Positions 45,317 through 53,432 of a stretch of DNA of 64,000 nt are shown piece after piece. The position numbers were made by a program, and so were the translations under genes. The stretch is from NCBI RefSeq assembly GCF_000024905.1, contig NC_013522.1, positions 1,116,001-1,180,000 on the forward strand. The letters run 5' to 3'. The notes under the pieces are model-generated. The model searched no databases, was not told where the DNA came from, and saw only the letters and a list, made by a program, of their open reading frames with translations. Source of the stretch: Thermanaerovibrio acidaminovorans DSM 6589 (GTDB lineage: Bacteria > Synergistota > Synergistia > Synergistales > Synergistaceae). Positions within the stretch are counted from its first letter, which is position 1, and every line of letters starts with the position of its first letter.

Positions 45317-46570
45317 TTGACATATAATACCCCAGTCGCGGGGATAGTGGCAGAGTATAACCCACTTCACAAGGGACACCTGCACCACATCTCCGCCACG
45401 AGACAGATGATGCCCCGTTCCCCCATAATCGTGGTCCTCTCCTCCTGCTTCGTACAGCGAGGAGAGCCATCCTTCCTGGACCCCTGGAGCCGGGCCGAGG
45501 CGGCCCTGGAGGCCGGGGCGGACCTGGTCCTCCACCTGCCCGTGGCCTTCTCCTGCCACCAGGCCCAGGTCTTCGCCTCCGCGGCGGTGGACATCCTGGC
45601 CGCCACCGGGGTGGTGACCCACTTGTCCTTCGGCATGGAGGGTCATAAGGAACTGCTGAAAAAGGCCGGGTCCATATTAATACAGGAGCCCCCCTCCTTC
45701 AAGATGAGGTTGCGGCGATGGCTGGACCAGGGCTTCTCCTTCGTGGAGGCCCGCTCCAGGGCTCTGGAGGAGATAGAGCCCGGGTTGGGGTCCTTTCTGA
45801 AGGGATCCAACAACATCCTGGCCCTGGCTTATCACATGCGGATCGCCCAGCGGAAGCTCCCGATCGAGACCATATCGGTCAAGAGGATCGGCGCCGCCTA
45901 CAACCAGAGGGACTTCGAACAAATACCCAGCGCCACCGCGGTGAGGACCCTGTGGGAGGCGGGGGATCGGGAAAGGGCACTGAGGGGGCTACCCCCCTTC
46001 TCCGCCCGGATACTGGAGAGGGAGGACCGGCGTGGGAGGGTGGTCACCACCTCCAACCCCAGATGGTGGGACCTCCTCAGGTGGCGGATACTCAGCACCC
46101 CAGAAGATCAGATGATAAGCTCCGCGGAGATGGCGGAGGGGCTCGAGAACGGCCTGAAGCGGGCCGCCAGGGGGGCAGAGTCGTACCAGGACCTCCTGGA
46201 ATCCACGGTGAGCCGCCGATACCCCAGAAGCCGGATCCAGCGGCTCTGCTGCCACCTGATGCTCTCCCACCAGCACTGGTTCAACCGGGCCTGCCAGAGG
46301 CTTGGGCCCTCCTGGATAGGGGTACTGGCCACCAACGATATAGGCAAGGTGCTCCTGCGGCGCATGAGAAGCACTGCAGAACTGCCGGTCCTATCCCGGT
46401 TCACCAGTCCCCCGGATGGCTACTCCAGGGGAATCCTGGCCCTGGAGGAGAGGGCTCTCACCCTCTGGGAGATCCTGGCGGGGAACCCAAAGGTGGACTC
46501 TTTCCGGAGGAGAAGGATCATGATGTCCCCCTCAAACCCGCTGGAGGGATCCTCTCCCGAAGTCGCCTGA
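45317..46570 (+). CDS. tmcAL: tRNA(Met) cytidine acetate ligase TmcAL
   Basis: Activates acetate with ATP to acetylate the wobble cytidine of elongator tRNA-Met. The 417-residue protein has the nucleotidyl-transferase motif VAEYNPLHKGHLHHI, SSCFVQRGEPSF, and FLKGSNNILALAYHM. A GTG at 45308 is in frame but overlaps the GGGAGG ribosome site; TTG 45317, 8 bases after it, is the better start. It is divergent from ackA and overlaps convergent coaD by 53 bases. Confidence 0.9.
   Translation: MTYNTPVAGIVAEYNPLHKGHLHHISATRQMMPRSPIIVVLSSCFVQRGEPSFLDPWSRAEAALEAGADLVLHLPVAFSCHQAQVFASAAVDILAATGVVTHLSFGMEGHKELLKKAGSILIQEPPSFKMRLRRWLDQGFSFVEARSRALEEIEPGLGSFLKGSNNILALAYHMRIAQRKLPIETISVKRIGAAYNQRDFEQIPSATAVRTLWEAGDRERALRGLPPFSARILEREDRRGRVVTTSNPRWWDLLRWRILSTPEDQMISSAEMAEGLENGLKRAARGAESYQDLLESTVSRRYPRSRIQRLCCHLMLSHQHWFNRACQRLGPSWIGVLATNDIGKVLLRRMRSTAELPVLSRFTSPPDGYSRGILALEERALTLWEILAGNPKVDSFRRRRIMMSPSNPLEGSSPEVA
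45324..45353 (-). promoter_or_regulatory. Candidate promoter for ackA
   Basis: Minus strand CTGCCA, 18-base spacer, TATTAT, lying within the first codons of tmcAL. This would make the two promoters face away across each other, so their transcripts overlap at the 5' ends. Confidence 0.45.
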
Positions 46571-47018
46571 AGACCCCAGGGGGGACCATGTCCTGAATGG
46601 GGCCACCGAAGGAGTAGACCTCCTTGACCCCCCGGCTGGACAAGTACGAGTACTTGGCGTCGGTGACGATGAACATGGTCTCGATCTCCGGCGCCAGCTG
46701 CCGGTTCATCTGGGCCAGCTGGAACTCGTACTCAAAGTCCGAAAGGGCCCTAAGACCCCTTATGATTATCCGGCTCCTAACGTGCCGCATGAAGTCCACC
46801 AGCAACCCCTGAAAGGCGTCCACCTTCACAGTGGGCAGGTGGCTTAAGGCCTCCCGGGCCATCATCTGCCGCTCCTCCACGCTGAAGGTGGCCCTCTTCT
46901 CCGGGTTGTGAAGCACCGCCACGATCAGCTCGTCGAACAACGCCGCCGCCCTCTCGGCTATGTAGACGTGTCCGTTGGTTATGGGATCGAAGGACCCGGG
47001 GTAAACCGCCCTTATCAA
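46518..47018 (-). CDS. coaD: Phosphopantetheine adenylyltransferase
   Basis: Penultimate step of CoA synthesis. The 166-residue protein has AVYPGSFDPITNGHVYIAERA (T/HxGH motif), EERQMMAREAL, IIRGLRALSDFEYEFQLAQMN and YSYLSSRGVKEV. The start is TTG 47018, overlapping the rsmD stop (TTGA). The 3' end overlaps convergent tmcAL. CoaX, another CoA enzyme, is at 61238. Confidence 0.96.
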   Translation of the reverse strand: MIRAVYPGSFDPITNGHVYIAERAAALFDELIVAVLHNPEKRATFSVEERQMMAREALSHLPTVKVDAFQGLLVDFMRHVRSRIIIRGLRALSDFEYEFQLAQMNRQLAPEIETMFIVTDAKYSYLSSRGVKEVYSFGGPIQDMVPPGVFRRLRERIPPAGLRGTS

Positions 47019-47524
47019 AGGCCACCACCCTCTCTGAAGGGATCCACGAAGGAGAGAACCGTCTCGCCGTAAACCCGGCTGTCCGCTCCAAGCCCCTCCG
47101 GGATCGGCTCCCTCACGCTGTGCTCCAACACCACCAAGCCTCCAGGGGCCACCACGGTCCGGTTCCCCCGCAACAGCTCCAACAGCTCCTCCACCCAGCC
47201 CATGCAGTAGGGGGGATCCGCGAAGACCACCCCATACGAATCCCCCTCCCTGGCAGCCCGGGGGATGAAGCGCCTCACATCCCCCTGGACCACCCGGAAT
47301 CCCCCTAGGGTCCTCATTGCCTCACAGCACCGGCGGTCCACCTCAACCGCGGTGACCCGGGCCCCCCGGGAGGCGGCCTCCACCGACACCCGGCCGCTCC
47401 CAGCGAAGAGGTCAAGAAAATCCACCCCCTCCAGGGGGCCCAGGATGTTGAAAAGGGCCTGGAGGACCTTCCCGGAGGTGGGCCTGGCCCTGCCCGCCGC
47501 CTGATGGGATCCCCGCCTAGCCAA
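47015..47524 (-). CDS. rsmD: 16S rRNA (guanine-966 N2)-methyltransferase RsmD
   Basis: SAM-dependent rRNA methyltransferase. The 169-residue protein has RPTSGKVLQALFNIL, FLDLFAGSGRVSVEAASRGA and the catalytic FADPPYCMGW (DPPY). The N-terminus is a few residues shorter than usual, lacking the RIIGG-type start; an in-frame stop two codons before the TTG start rules out extension. It overlaps the trmB stop by 8 bases. The rsmD-coaD order is conserved. Confidence 0.92.
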   Translation of the reverse strand: MARRGSHQAAGRARPTSGKVLQALFNILGPLEGVDFLDLFAGSGRVSVEAASRGARVTAVEVDRRCCEAMRTLGGFRVVQGDVRRFIPRAAREGDSYGVVFADPPYCMGWVEELLELLRGNRTVVAPGGLVVLEHSVREPIPEGLGADSRVYGETVLSFVDPFREGGGL

Positions 47525-48464
47525 CCTTCAGGGCCCCCATGGCCTCCTTAAGGGCCATCCGGACCGCCGGGGTCCTGTATGGATGCCCAACCGGGTCAAG
47601 CTTCACCCCGTAGCCGCCCCCTTTGGGGTATATGCGGACGTAGAAGTGCTGCTCAAACCCTTGATCCACCGTTATGGCGGACACCAGAAAACAGCCGTCC
47701 TCCCCGGCGAAGACGTCCCGGAAGACAAACATGTGACCCTCGGTGCCCCCCTTGCGGTCCCTGAGGGACCTTATGGAGCCCTCCAGCTCCCGACCGAAAC
47801 CGACTTCCATGAAGAGATCCTCCTCGGGGTATATCTTCAGCTCCTCCTCCGGCGCGGAAGGAGCGCCTCCAACGTAACGGACCTGGACGGAGAAGGTGTC
47901 CCTCCCCTCCCTCTTCCACTTCCTCTCGTACTTGGTGAGGTACTCCCTCTCCGGGTTCACCGTCCGCTCGATCACCTGGAACCCCGGCTCGGCGGAGAAG
48001 AACTCCACCGCGCTCTCCGCGTACCAATCCACATCAGTGGCCAGGCAGAAGACCCCCATTGGCCTCAGGTACCCGGAGAGCAGTCGCACGAACTGGGGAC
48101 TGGTGACCCGCCTCTCCGCATGCCTCTTCTTGGGCCACGGACACGGGAAGTTCAGGATCACCCGGTCCAGGCTACCCCGCGCAAGGCACATCCTCATCAG
48201 GTACCGGGCGTCCCCCCTCAGGATCTTCACGTTGCGAAGCCCCATGGAGAGGACCCTCCTGGCCGCCTTGGTTACGCACCACTGGCAGACCTCCATGCCC
48301 ACCACCGCCACGGTGGGATTGGCGGACGCCAGATGAGCCAAGTACCCCCCGTCCCCGAACCCTATCTCCAGGAAGACCCTGCCGTCCCACCCGTCGAAGG
48401 ACAGGTCCAACGGTAGCCTAGCGGTGGAACCGGAAACTATAACCTTGTCTAAAGCCCAACTCAT
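47517..48464 (-). CDS. trmB: tRNA (guanine-46 N7)-methyltransferase TrmB with C-terminal extension
   Basis: Methylates G46 in the tRNA variable loop. The first 210 residues hold the family core: LEIGFGDGGYLAHLA, LRGDARYLM, ILNFPCPWPKKRHAERRV and NPEREYLTKYERKW. A further 100 residues form a beta-rich extension (from about residue 215) not found in short TrmB proteins but reminiscent of thermophile enzymes. Start ATG 48464. Confidence 0.9.
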   Translation of the reverse strand: MSWALDKVIVSGSTARLPLDLSFDGWDGRVFLEIGFGDGGYLAHLASANPTVAVVGMEVCQWCVTKAARRVLSMGLRNVKILRGDARYLMRMCLARGSLDRVILNFPCPWPKKRHAERRVTSPQFVRLLSGYLRPMGVFCLATDVDWYAESAVEFFSAEPGFQVIERTVNPEREYLTKYERKWKREGRDTFSVQVRYVGGAPSAPEEELKIYPEEDLFMEVGFGRELEGSIRSLRDRKGGTEGHMFVFRDVFAGEDGCFLVSAITVDQGFEQHFYVRIYPKGGGYGVKLDPVGHPYRTPAVRMALKEAMGALKVG

Positions 48465-48518
48465 AGGGACTGGCCCCCCAACAAGTTCTATACCCCCCGA
48501 TCCAGCGGAGGGCTATGT

Positions 48519-48548
48519 ATTATCTATCCACTCCGAAGGCCTTTTCAA
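48519..48548 (-). promoter_or_regulatory. Promoter for trmB-rsmD-coaD
   Basis: Minus strand TTGAAA, 18-base spacer, GATAAT, giving a leader of about 48 bases before the trmB ATG. The rest of the gap 48465-48706 is AT-rich and holds only this and the nfn promoter candidate. Confidence 0.7.
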
Positions 48549-48633
48549 CCCCCGGACTTCCGGACTGGGGATAACGAGAAAAAAATAACTAACGCTTGAA
48601 CCTTTAGATAACAATGCGCATCCCCGGGACTAC

Positions 48634-48642
48634 TGCTAAAAT
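48634..48642 (+). promoter_or_regulatory. Candidate extended -10 promoter for nfnAB
   Basis: TGC-TAAAAT forms an extended -10 element about 65 bases before the nfnA ATG; no good -35 box is visible. Confidence 0.4.
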
Positions 48643-48706
48643 TACCCCTGTCAGCGGCCAGCGGACCCGGGGGGAAGGACCCCCAAAAGACTAGGGAGGG
48701 TTGATA

Positions 48707-49549
48707 ATGTACGCCATTAAGTCTAAGCGGCGCATGGCCCCCAAGGAGTACGACATATGGGTGGAGGCGCCCCTGGTAGCAAGCCACGCCAGGCCCGGCC
48801 AGTTCGTGGTGGTTAGGCCCCACGAGGCCGGGGAGAGGATCCCCCTCACCATAGCGGACTTCGACTCGGACAAGGGACTGATCCGCCTCATCTTCCAGGT
48901 GGTGGGGAAGACCACCGCCTTCATGGCGTCCCTGAACGAGGGGGACCACCTCATGGACGTCTCCGGCCCCCTGGGGACCCCCAGCGAGATCGAGAACCAC
49001 GGGACCGTCATGATGGTGGGCGGCGGGGTCGGCATAGCGGCCCTGTTCCCCATCCTGAGGGCCCTCAAGCAGGCGGGAAACAGGACCATAACCATCCTGG
49101 GAGGAAGGACCTCGGATCTGGTGATAATGAAGGACGAGTGCGCCCAGTGGTCCGACCGGCTCATCGTCACCACCGACGACGGCTCCGAGGGGATGAAGGG
49201 GCTAGTGACCGACGCCATGAGGTTAGTGGCCCAGGAGGAGAGGGTGGACCGCTGCTGGGCCATAGGCCCCTCGATAATGATGAAGTTCTGCTCCCTCACC
49301 GCCCAGGAGCTTGGTATACCCATCTGGGTGTCCCTGAACCCCCTCATGGTGGATGGGACCGGCATGTGCGGCTGCTGCCGGGTGACGGTGGACCAGAAGA
49401 TCCGGTTCGCCTGCGTGGACGGCCCGGAGTTCGACGGCACCAAGGTGAACTGGGACGAGTTCCTCAACCGGCTGCGGCAGTACAGGGACGAGGAGAGGAT
49501 CTCCATGGAGAGGTACCAGCAGGAGGTGGGTGACCTATCATGGCTCTGA
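48707..49549 (+). CDS. nfnA: NfnA-type FAD/[2Fe-2S] subunit (NADH-dependent ferredoxin:NADP+ oxidoreductase)
   Basis: Small subunit of the electron-bifurcating transhydrogenase; it carries FAD, NAD(H) and a [2Fe-2S] cluster. The 280-residue PyrK-like protein has RPGQFVVVRPHEAGERIPLTI (FAD), MMVGGGVGIAALFPIL (NAD) and the cluster motif GTGMCGCCRV with FACVDGPEFDG. ATG 48707 lies 6 bases after GGGAGGG. It overlaps the nfnB start by 10 bases. Similar proteins are often annotated as sulfide dehydrogenase subunit. Confidence 0.88.
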   Translation: MYAIKSKRRMAPKEYDIWVEAPLVASHARPGQFVVVRPHEAGERIPLTIADFDSDKGLIRLIFQVVGKTTAFMASLNEGDHLMDVSGPLGTPSEIENHGTVMMVGGGVGIAALFPILRALKQAGNRTITILGGRTSDLVIMKDECAQWSDRLIVTTDDGSEGMKGLVTDAMRLVAQEERVDRCWAIGPSIMMKFCSLTAQELGIPIWVSLNPLMVDGTGMCGCCRVTVDQKIRFACVDGPEFDGTKVNWDEFLNRLRQYRDEERISMERYQQEVGDLSWL

Positions 49550-50949
49550 TGAAGCCCAAGACCAAGACCCCCATAAGGGAGCAGGATCCCAAGGAGCGAT
49601 GCTCCAACTTCAAAGAGGTTTGCCTGGGCTACACCCTGGAGGAGGGACAGGAGGAGGCCAAGCGGTGCCTCCAGTGCAGGAACGCCCCGTGCATCAAGGG
49701 CTGTCCGGTGGGGATAGACATCCCGGGCTTCATAAAGGCGGTGGAGGAGGGGGACATGCCCAGGGCGGCGGAGATCCTCTGCTCCTACACCAGCCTGCCG
49801 GCGGTCTGCGGCCGGGTCTGTCCCCAGGAGACCCAGTGCGAGGGGGTATGCACCCTGGGCAGGGTACCGGGCTTCGAGCCGGTGGCCATAGGCAAGCTGG
49901 AGAGGCTGGTGGCGGACTGGAAGTACCAGCACATGACGGACCCAAAGCCCCCCCAGGGCCCCCATAAGGGGCGGGTGGCGGTGGTGGGCTCCGGCCCCTC
50001 GGGGCTCACCGTGGCGGGGGAGATGGCCAAGCGGGGCTACCAGGTGGTGATCTTCGAGGCGCTCCACGAGCCCGGCGGCGTCCTGGTCTACGGCATCCCG
50101 GAGTTCCGCCTCCCCAAGAGCATAGTCAAGATGGAGATCGACGCCCTCAAGGCCATGGGTGTCCAGGTGGTCACCAACGCGGTGGTGGGCAAGAGCGTGG
50201 AGATGCGGGAGCTGATGGAGCAGTTCGACGCGATCTACATCGCCGTTGGGGCCGGAGCCCCCCACTTCCAGGGCATACCGGGCACCACACTCAACGGGGT
50301 CTACTCCGCCAGCGAGTACCTGACCAGGATAAACCTGATGCACGCCTACGAGTTCCCCGCCTACGATACCCCCACCAAGAGGTCCCAGCGGGTGGTGGTG
50401 GTTGGGGGCGGGAACGTGGCCATGGACGCCGCCCGATCCGCCCGGCGCCTGGGGGCCCAGGAGGTCCAGGTGGTCTACCGCCGGTCCCTTAAGGAGCTCC
50501 CGGCGAGGATAGAGGAATACCACCACGCGGTGGAGGAGGGAATAATCTTCAACTGGCTCACCAACCCGGTGGAGTACCTGGGGGACCAGAACGGCCAGCT
50601 GATAGGCGTCAAGTGCATAAGGATGGAGCTGGGGGAGCCGGACGCCTCGGGGCGCCGTAGGCCAGTGCCGGTGCCGGGCAGCGAGTTCGTAATCGAGGCG
50701 GACACCGCCATAGAGGCCATCGGCCAGGGGGCCAACAGGGTTCTCCTCTCCTCCTTCCCGGAGCTGAAGCTCAACAAGTGGGGATACATCGAGGCGGACC
50801 CCAAGACGGGGGCCACCTCCGTTCCAGGGGTCTACGCAGGGGGCGACATAGTGACCGGGGCCGCCACGGTTATCCTGGCCATGGGGGCCGGGAAGGACGC
50901 GGCGGAGGCCATGGACCGGTACATATCGGAGAAGAGGGGCAATGCATAG
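49540..50949 (+). CDS. nfnB: NfnB/GltD-like subunit
   Basis: Large subunit with two [4Fe-4S] clusters and FAD, related to glutamate synthase small chain GltD. The 469-residue protein has cluster motifs RCLQCRNAPCIKGCPVGIDI and CGRVCPQETQCEGVCTLGR, the FAD-binding VAVVGSGPSGLTVAGEMAKRG and the NADPH-binding VVVVGGGNVAMDAARSARRLG. No gltB large subunit is adjacent and nfnA is, which favours Nfn over glutamate synthase. Biochemical role is inferred. Confidence 0.88.
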   Translation: MALMKPKTKTPIREQDPKERCSNFKEVCLGYTLEEGQEEAKRCLQCRNAPCIKGCPVGIDIPGFIKAVEEGDMPRAAEILCSYTSLPAVCGRVCPQETQCEGVCTLGRVPGFEPVAIGKLERLVADWKYQHMTDPKPPQGPHKGRVAVVGSGPSGLTVAGEMAKRGYQVVIFEALHEPGGVLVYGIPEFRLPKSIVKMEIDALKAMGVQVVTNAVVGKSVEMRELMEQFDAIYIAVGAGAPHFQGIPGTTLNGVYSASEYLTRINLMHAYEFPAYDTPTKRSQRVVVVGGGNVAMDAARSARRLGAQEVQVVYRRSLKELPARIEEYHHAVEEGIIFNWLTNPVEYLGDQNGQLIGVKCIRMELGEPDASGRRRPVPVPGSEFVIEADTAIEAIGQGANRVLLSSFPELKLNKWGYIEADPKTGATSVPGVYAGGDIVTGAATVILAMGAGKDAAEAMDRYISEKRGNA

Positions 50950-51145
50950 CAGGACCCAAGACTTCAAGGCCAGGGTGCTCCAACTGGCCAAGGGGAGGAT
51001 GGACCCTGAGTTCGTGGCCTACGTGGAGGGGGTAACCGACAGGATGTGGGAGCACGTGGTGCACCACGAGGGCCTCTCCCCCGAGGAGGCGGAGGGGCGG
51101 CTTCGATCCTTCTTCGAGGAGGACCGGCGCTTCTTCAGGGGCTGA
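50942..51145 (+). CDS. Small hypothetical protein linked to nfnAB
   Basis: Unrecognised 67-residue protein, highly charged and probably two or three helices, without Cys, signal or membrane segment. It starts at ATG 50942, overlapping the nfnB stop by 8 bases, and ends 13 bases before a terminator, so it is the third gene of the nfn unit. Strand, overlap and codon use argue that it is real. Confidence 0.7.
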   Translation: MHSRTQDFKARVLQLAKGRMDPEFVAYVEGVTDRMWEHVVHHEGLSPEEAEGRLRSFFEEDRRFFRG

Positions 51146-51158
51146 CTCAAACCACAGA

Positions 51159-51191
51159 AAATGGGGTGGGGAGAAGACCCCCACCCCATTT
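51159..51191. terminator. Bidirectional terminator between the nfn unit and the EF-G-like gene
   Basis: AAATGGGGTGGGG and CCCCACCCCATTT form a 13-base stem with a 7-base loop. It is flanked by A/T residues on both sides and lies between convergent stops. Confidence 0.75.
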
Positions 51192-51221
51192 CGCTTGCCG
51201 CCGCCACCAGGAGGCCCGGCG

Positions 51222-53312
51222 CTATTCCTCCTCTTCCTTCCTCTCCGCCGCCGCAGCGGCTATCACCTTCTTGGCTATCTCCGCCGGGGTCTCCTCGTAG
51301 TGGGAGAACTCCATGGTGAAGGAGCCCCTGCCGCTGGTCATGGACCGAAGTATTATGGCGTAACGGAACATCTCCGCCAGGGGGCACTGGGCCTTGACCA
51401 CCTGTAGCTTGCCGTTGCTGTCTATGCCCATTATCCGGCCCCTGCGGCCGTTGAAGTCCCCCATAACGTCACCCAGGCACTCCTCCGGCACGGTGACCTC
51501 CACGTTCATTATGGGCTCCAGGAGCACCGGCGAGGCGTCCATGAAGGCCTTCTTGAAGGCCATGGAGGCGGCGATCTTGAATGCCATCTCCGAGGAGTCC
51601 ACGTCGTGGTAGGAGCCGTCGTAGAGGGCGCAGACGAAGTCCACCGCCGGGTAGCCCGCCAGGACCCCCTTGGCAGCCGCCTCCCGCAGCCCCTTCTCCG
51701 CCGCGGGGATGAAGTTCTTGGGCACCACCCCGCCCACGATCCTGTCCAGGAAGACGATGCCGGATCCCCTCTCCCCGGGGGTGAGCTCGAACCAGACGTC
51801 CCCGTACTGGCCCCGGCCTCCGGTCTGCTTCTTGTACTTGCCCTGGGCCTTGGCGCTCTTCTTTATGGCCTCCCGGTAGGGCACCTTGGGGGTCCGGGTC
51901 TCCAGGTCAACCTTGTAGCGGTCCTTTATCTTGGAGAGGACTATATCGATGTGCAGGTCCCCCATGCCGGACAGCACCGAGTCCCCGGTCTCCGGGTTCT
52001 TGACGAAGCTAAGGGTCTTGTCCTCGTCGAGCATCTTGTGGATCGCGTTGCCAAGCTTGTCCTCGTCCGCCCGGCTCTTGGGGGTCACCGCCACGCTGTA
52101 GACCGGCTTCGGGAAGGTTATGGGGGGGAACTTCAGGCTCTGCCCCTTGGAGCTGAGGGTGTCCCCCACCTGAGCCTTCTCCAGCTTGGGGATGGCCACG
52201 ATGTCCCCCACCACCACCTCCTTGACGTCCTCCCCTTCCTTGCCCCTCATGAGCCGGAAGGCGCTGACCCGCTCCTCCTCCCCCCGGTTCACGTTGAAGA
52301 CCCCCTGATCGGCGGTGGTGCGGCCCGAGAAGACCCGGATGAAGGAGAGCTTACCCACGTAGGGATCCACCATAACCTTGAAGCAGAGGGCGTAGAAGGG
52401 GCCCGACGGGTCCGGGGCCAGCTCCTTCTCGGTGCCATCCGCCGCCAGGACCTTCCGGGGGGACATCTCCACTGGGGAGGGCATGGCGTCCACCAGCAGG
52501 TCCATGAGCTGCAACACACCCACGTTCAGGGTGCTGGATCCGGGGATGACCGGGAAGACCAGCCGCTGGCGGATCGCCTTGCGAAGCGCCGGGACCAGCT
52601 CCTCGTACTTTATCTCCTCCCCATCCAGGTACCTCATCATCAGCTCATCGTCCGCCTCCACGATCCGCTCCACCAGCGAATCCCTCAAGGACGACACCAC
52701 CTCCTCCAGCTCCTGGGGCACCGGCCCCTCGCTGAAGGCCTTGCTGCCGTCCCCCTTGTAGGTGTAGGCCTTCCCGGAGAGAACGTCCACCAGCCCCTTG
52801 AAGGAGGCCTCCTGCCCTATGGGAACGAAAAGGGGAGCTACCCGGTCCGAAAAGGACTCTTTGAGCTCCCCCACAACCTTATCGTAATCCGCGTGCTCCC
52901 GGTCCATCTTGCTGACGAAGAAGGCCACCGGAATCCCCTGCTCCTCCGCCCCCTCCCAGCCACGCTGGGTCTGGACCTCTATCCCGTGGACCCCGCTCAC
53001 CACGATGACTGCCGAATCTACCACCCGCAGGGCACATATCTGCTCCCCCTGGAAGTCCGAGAAACCCGGCGTGTCGAGGACGTAGACCGTGCTCCCCCTG
53101 TAGGGGATCGTGAGGAGCGATGTGCTGATGGATATCTGACGCTTGTGCTCCTCGTTGTCGAAGTCGGACACGGTGTTCTTGTCCTCCACCTTGCCCATCC
53201 GGGTTGTCAAACCTGCATCAAAGAGCATGGCCTCCGCCAGGGAGGTCTTCCCAGCTCCACCGTGGGATAAAAGCGCTACGGTCCGGATGTCCTCAGGTTT
53301 CCTTGTCCCCAT
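51222..53312 (-). CDS. EF-G-like translational GTPase (EF-G-2 type)
   Basis: Five-domain GTPase of 696 residues, full EF-G length. The G1 motif is LLSHGGAGKTSLAEAM, G3 DTPGFSDF and G4 SKMD in place of the canonical NKMD. Domain IV has TGGRGQYGDVWFEL and DGSYHDVDSSEMAF, and the C-terminus has RSMTSGRGSFTMEF. The HGGAGKT P-loop and isolated position, away from rpsL-rpsG-tufA, suggest the second EF-G class rather than the main elongation factor. It has its own promoter. Precise role unknown. Confidence 0.85.
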   Translation of the reverse strand: MGTRKPEDIRTVALLSHGGAGKTSLAEAMLFDAGLTTRMGKVEDKNTVSDFDNEEHKRQISISTSLLTIPYRGSTVYVLDTPGFSDFQGEQICALRVVDSAVIVVSGVHGIEVQTQRGWEGAEEQGIPVAFFVSKMDREHADYDKVVGELKESFSDRVAPLFVPIGQEASFKGLVDVLSGKAYTYKGDGSKAFSEGPVPQELEEVVSSLRDSLVERIVEADDELMMRYLDGEEIKYEELVPALRKAIRQRLVFPVIPGSSTLNVGVLQLMDLLVDAMPSPVEMSPRKVLAADGTEKELAPDPSGPFYALCFKVMVDPYVGKLSFIRVFSGRTTADQGVFNVNRGEEERVSAFRLMRGKEGEDVKEVVVGDIVAIPKLEKAQVGDTLSSKGQSLKFPPITFPKPVYSVAVTPKSRADEDKLGNAIHKMLDEDKTLSFVKNPETGDSVLSGMGDLHIDIVLSKIKDRYKVDLETRTPKVPYREAIKKSAKAQGKYKKQTGGRGQYGDVWFELTPGERGSGIVFLDRIVGGVVPKNFIPAAEKGLREAAAKGVLAGYPAVDFVCALYDGSYHDVDSSEMAFKIAASMAFKKAFMDASPVLLEPIMNVEVTVPEECLGDVMGDFNGRRGRIMGIDSNGKLQVVKAQCPLAEMFRYAIILRSMTSGRGSFTMEFSHYEETPAEIAKKVIAAAAAERKEEEE

Positions 53313-53383
53313 CGCTTCTGCCTCCTAGAGGAACGTTTTTCCCCCCGGGCCCCACCCCGGGGGTGGAACAGCACACGTTCCCT

Positions 53384-53413
53384 ATCTTAAGGCAACGGAC
53401 GGGAAACAGTCAA
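53384..53413 (-). promoter_or_regulatory. Promoter for the EF-G-like gene
   Basis: Minus strand TTGACT, 18-base spacer, TAAGAT, located in the gap after gatB. The leader contains a GC-rich hairpin (CCACCCC with GGGGTGG) before AGGAGG and ATG 53312. Confidence 0.65.
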
Positions 53414-53432
53414 ACTTATCAACCTTACATAC

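Noticed and set aside
48691-50991. 766-codon minus-strand open frame opposite nfnA/nfnB
   Set aside because: It is the antisense shadow of two clear Fe-S flavoprotein genes in GC-rich DNA; its product is low-complexity (Gly/His/Leu/Pro-rich) and has no motifs.
51606-53270. 554-codon plus-strand open frame opposite the EF-G-like gene
   Set aside because: Antisense shadow; no motifs and no plausible ribosome site.
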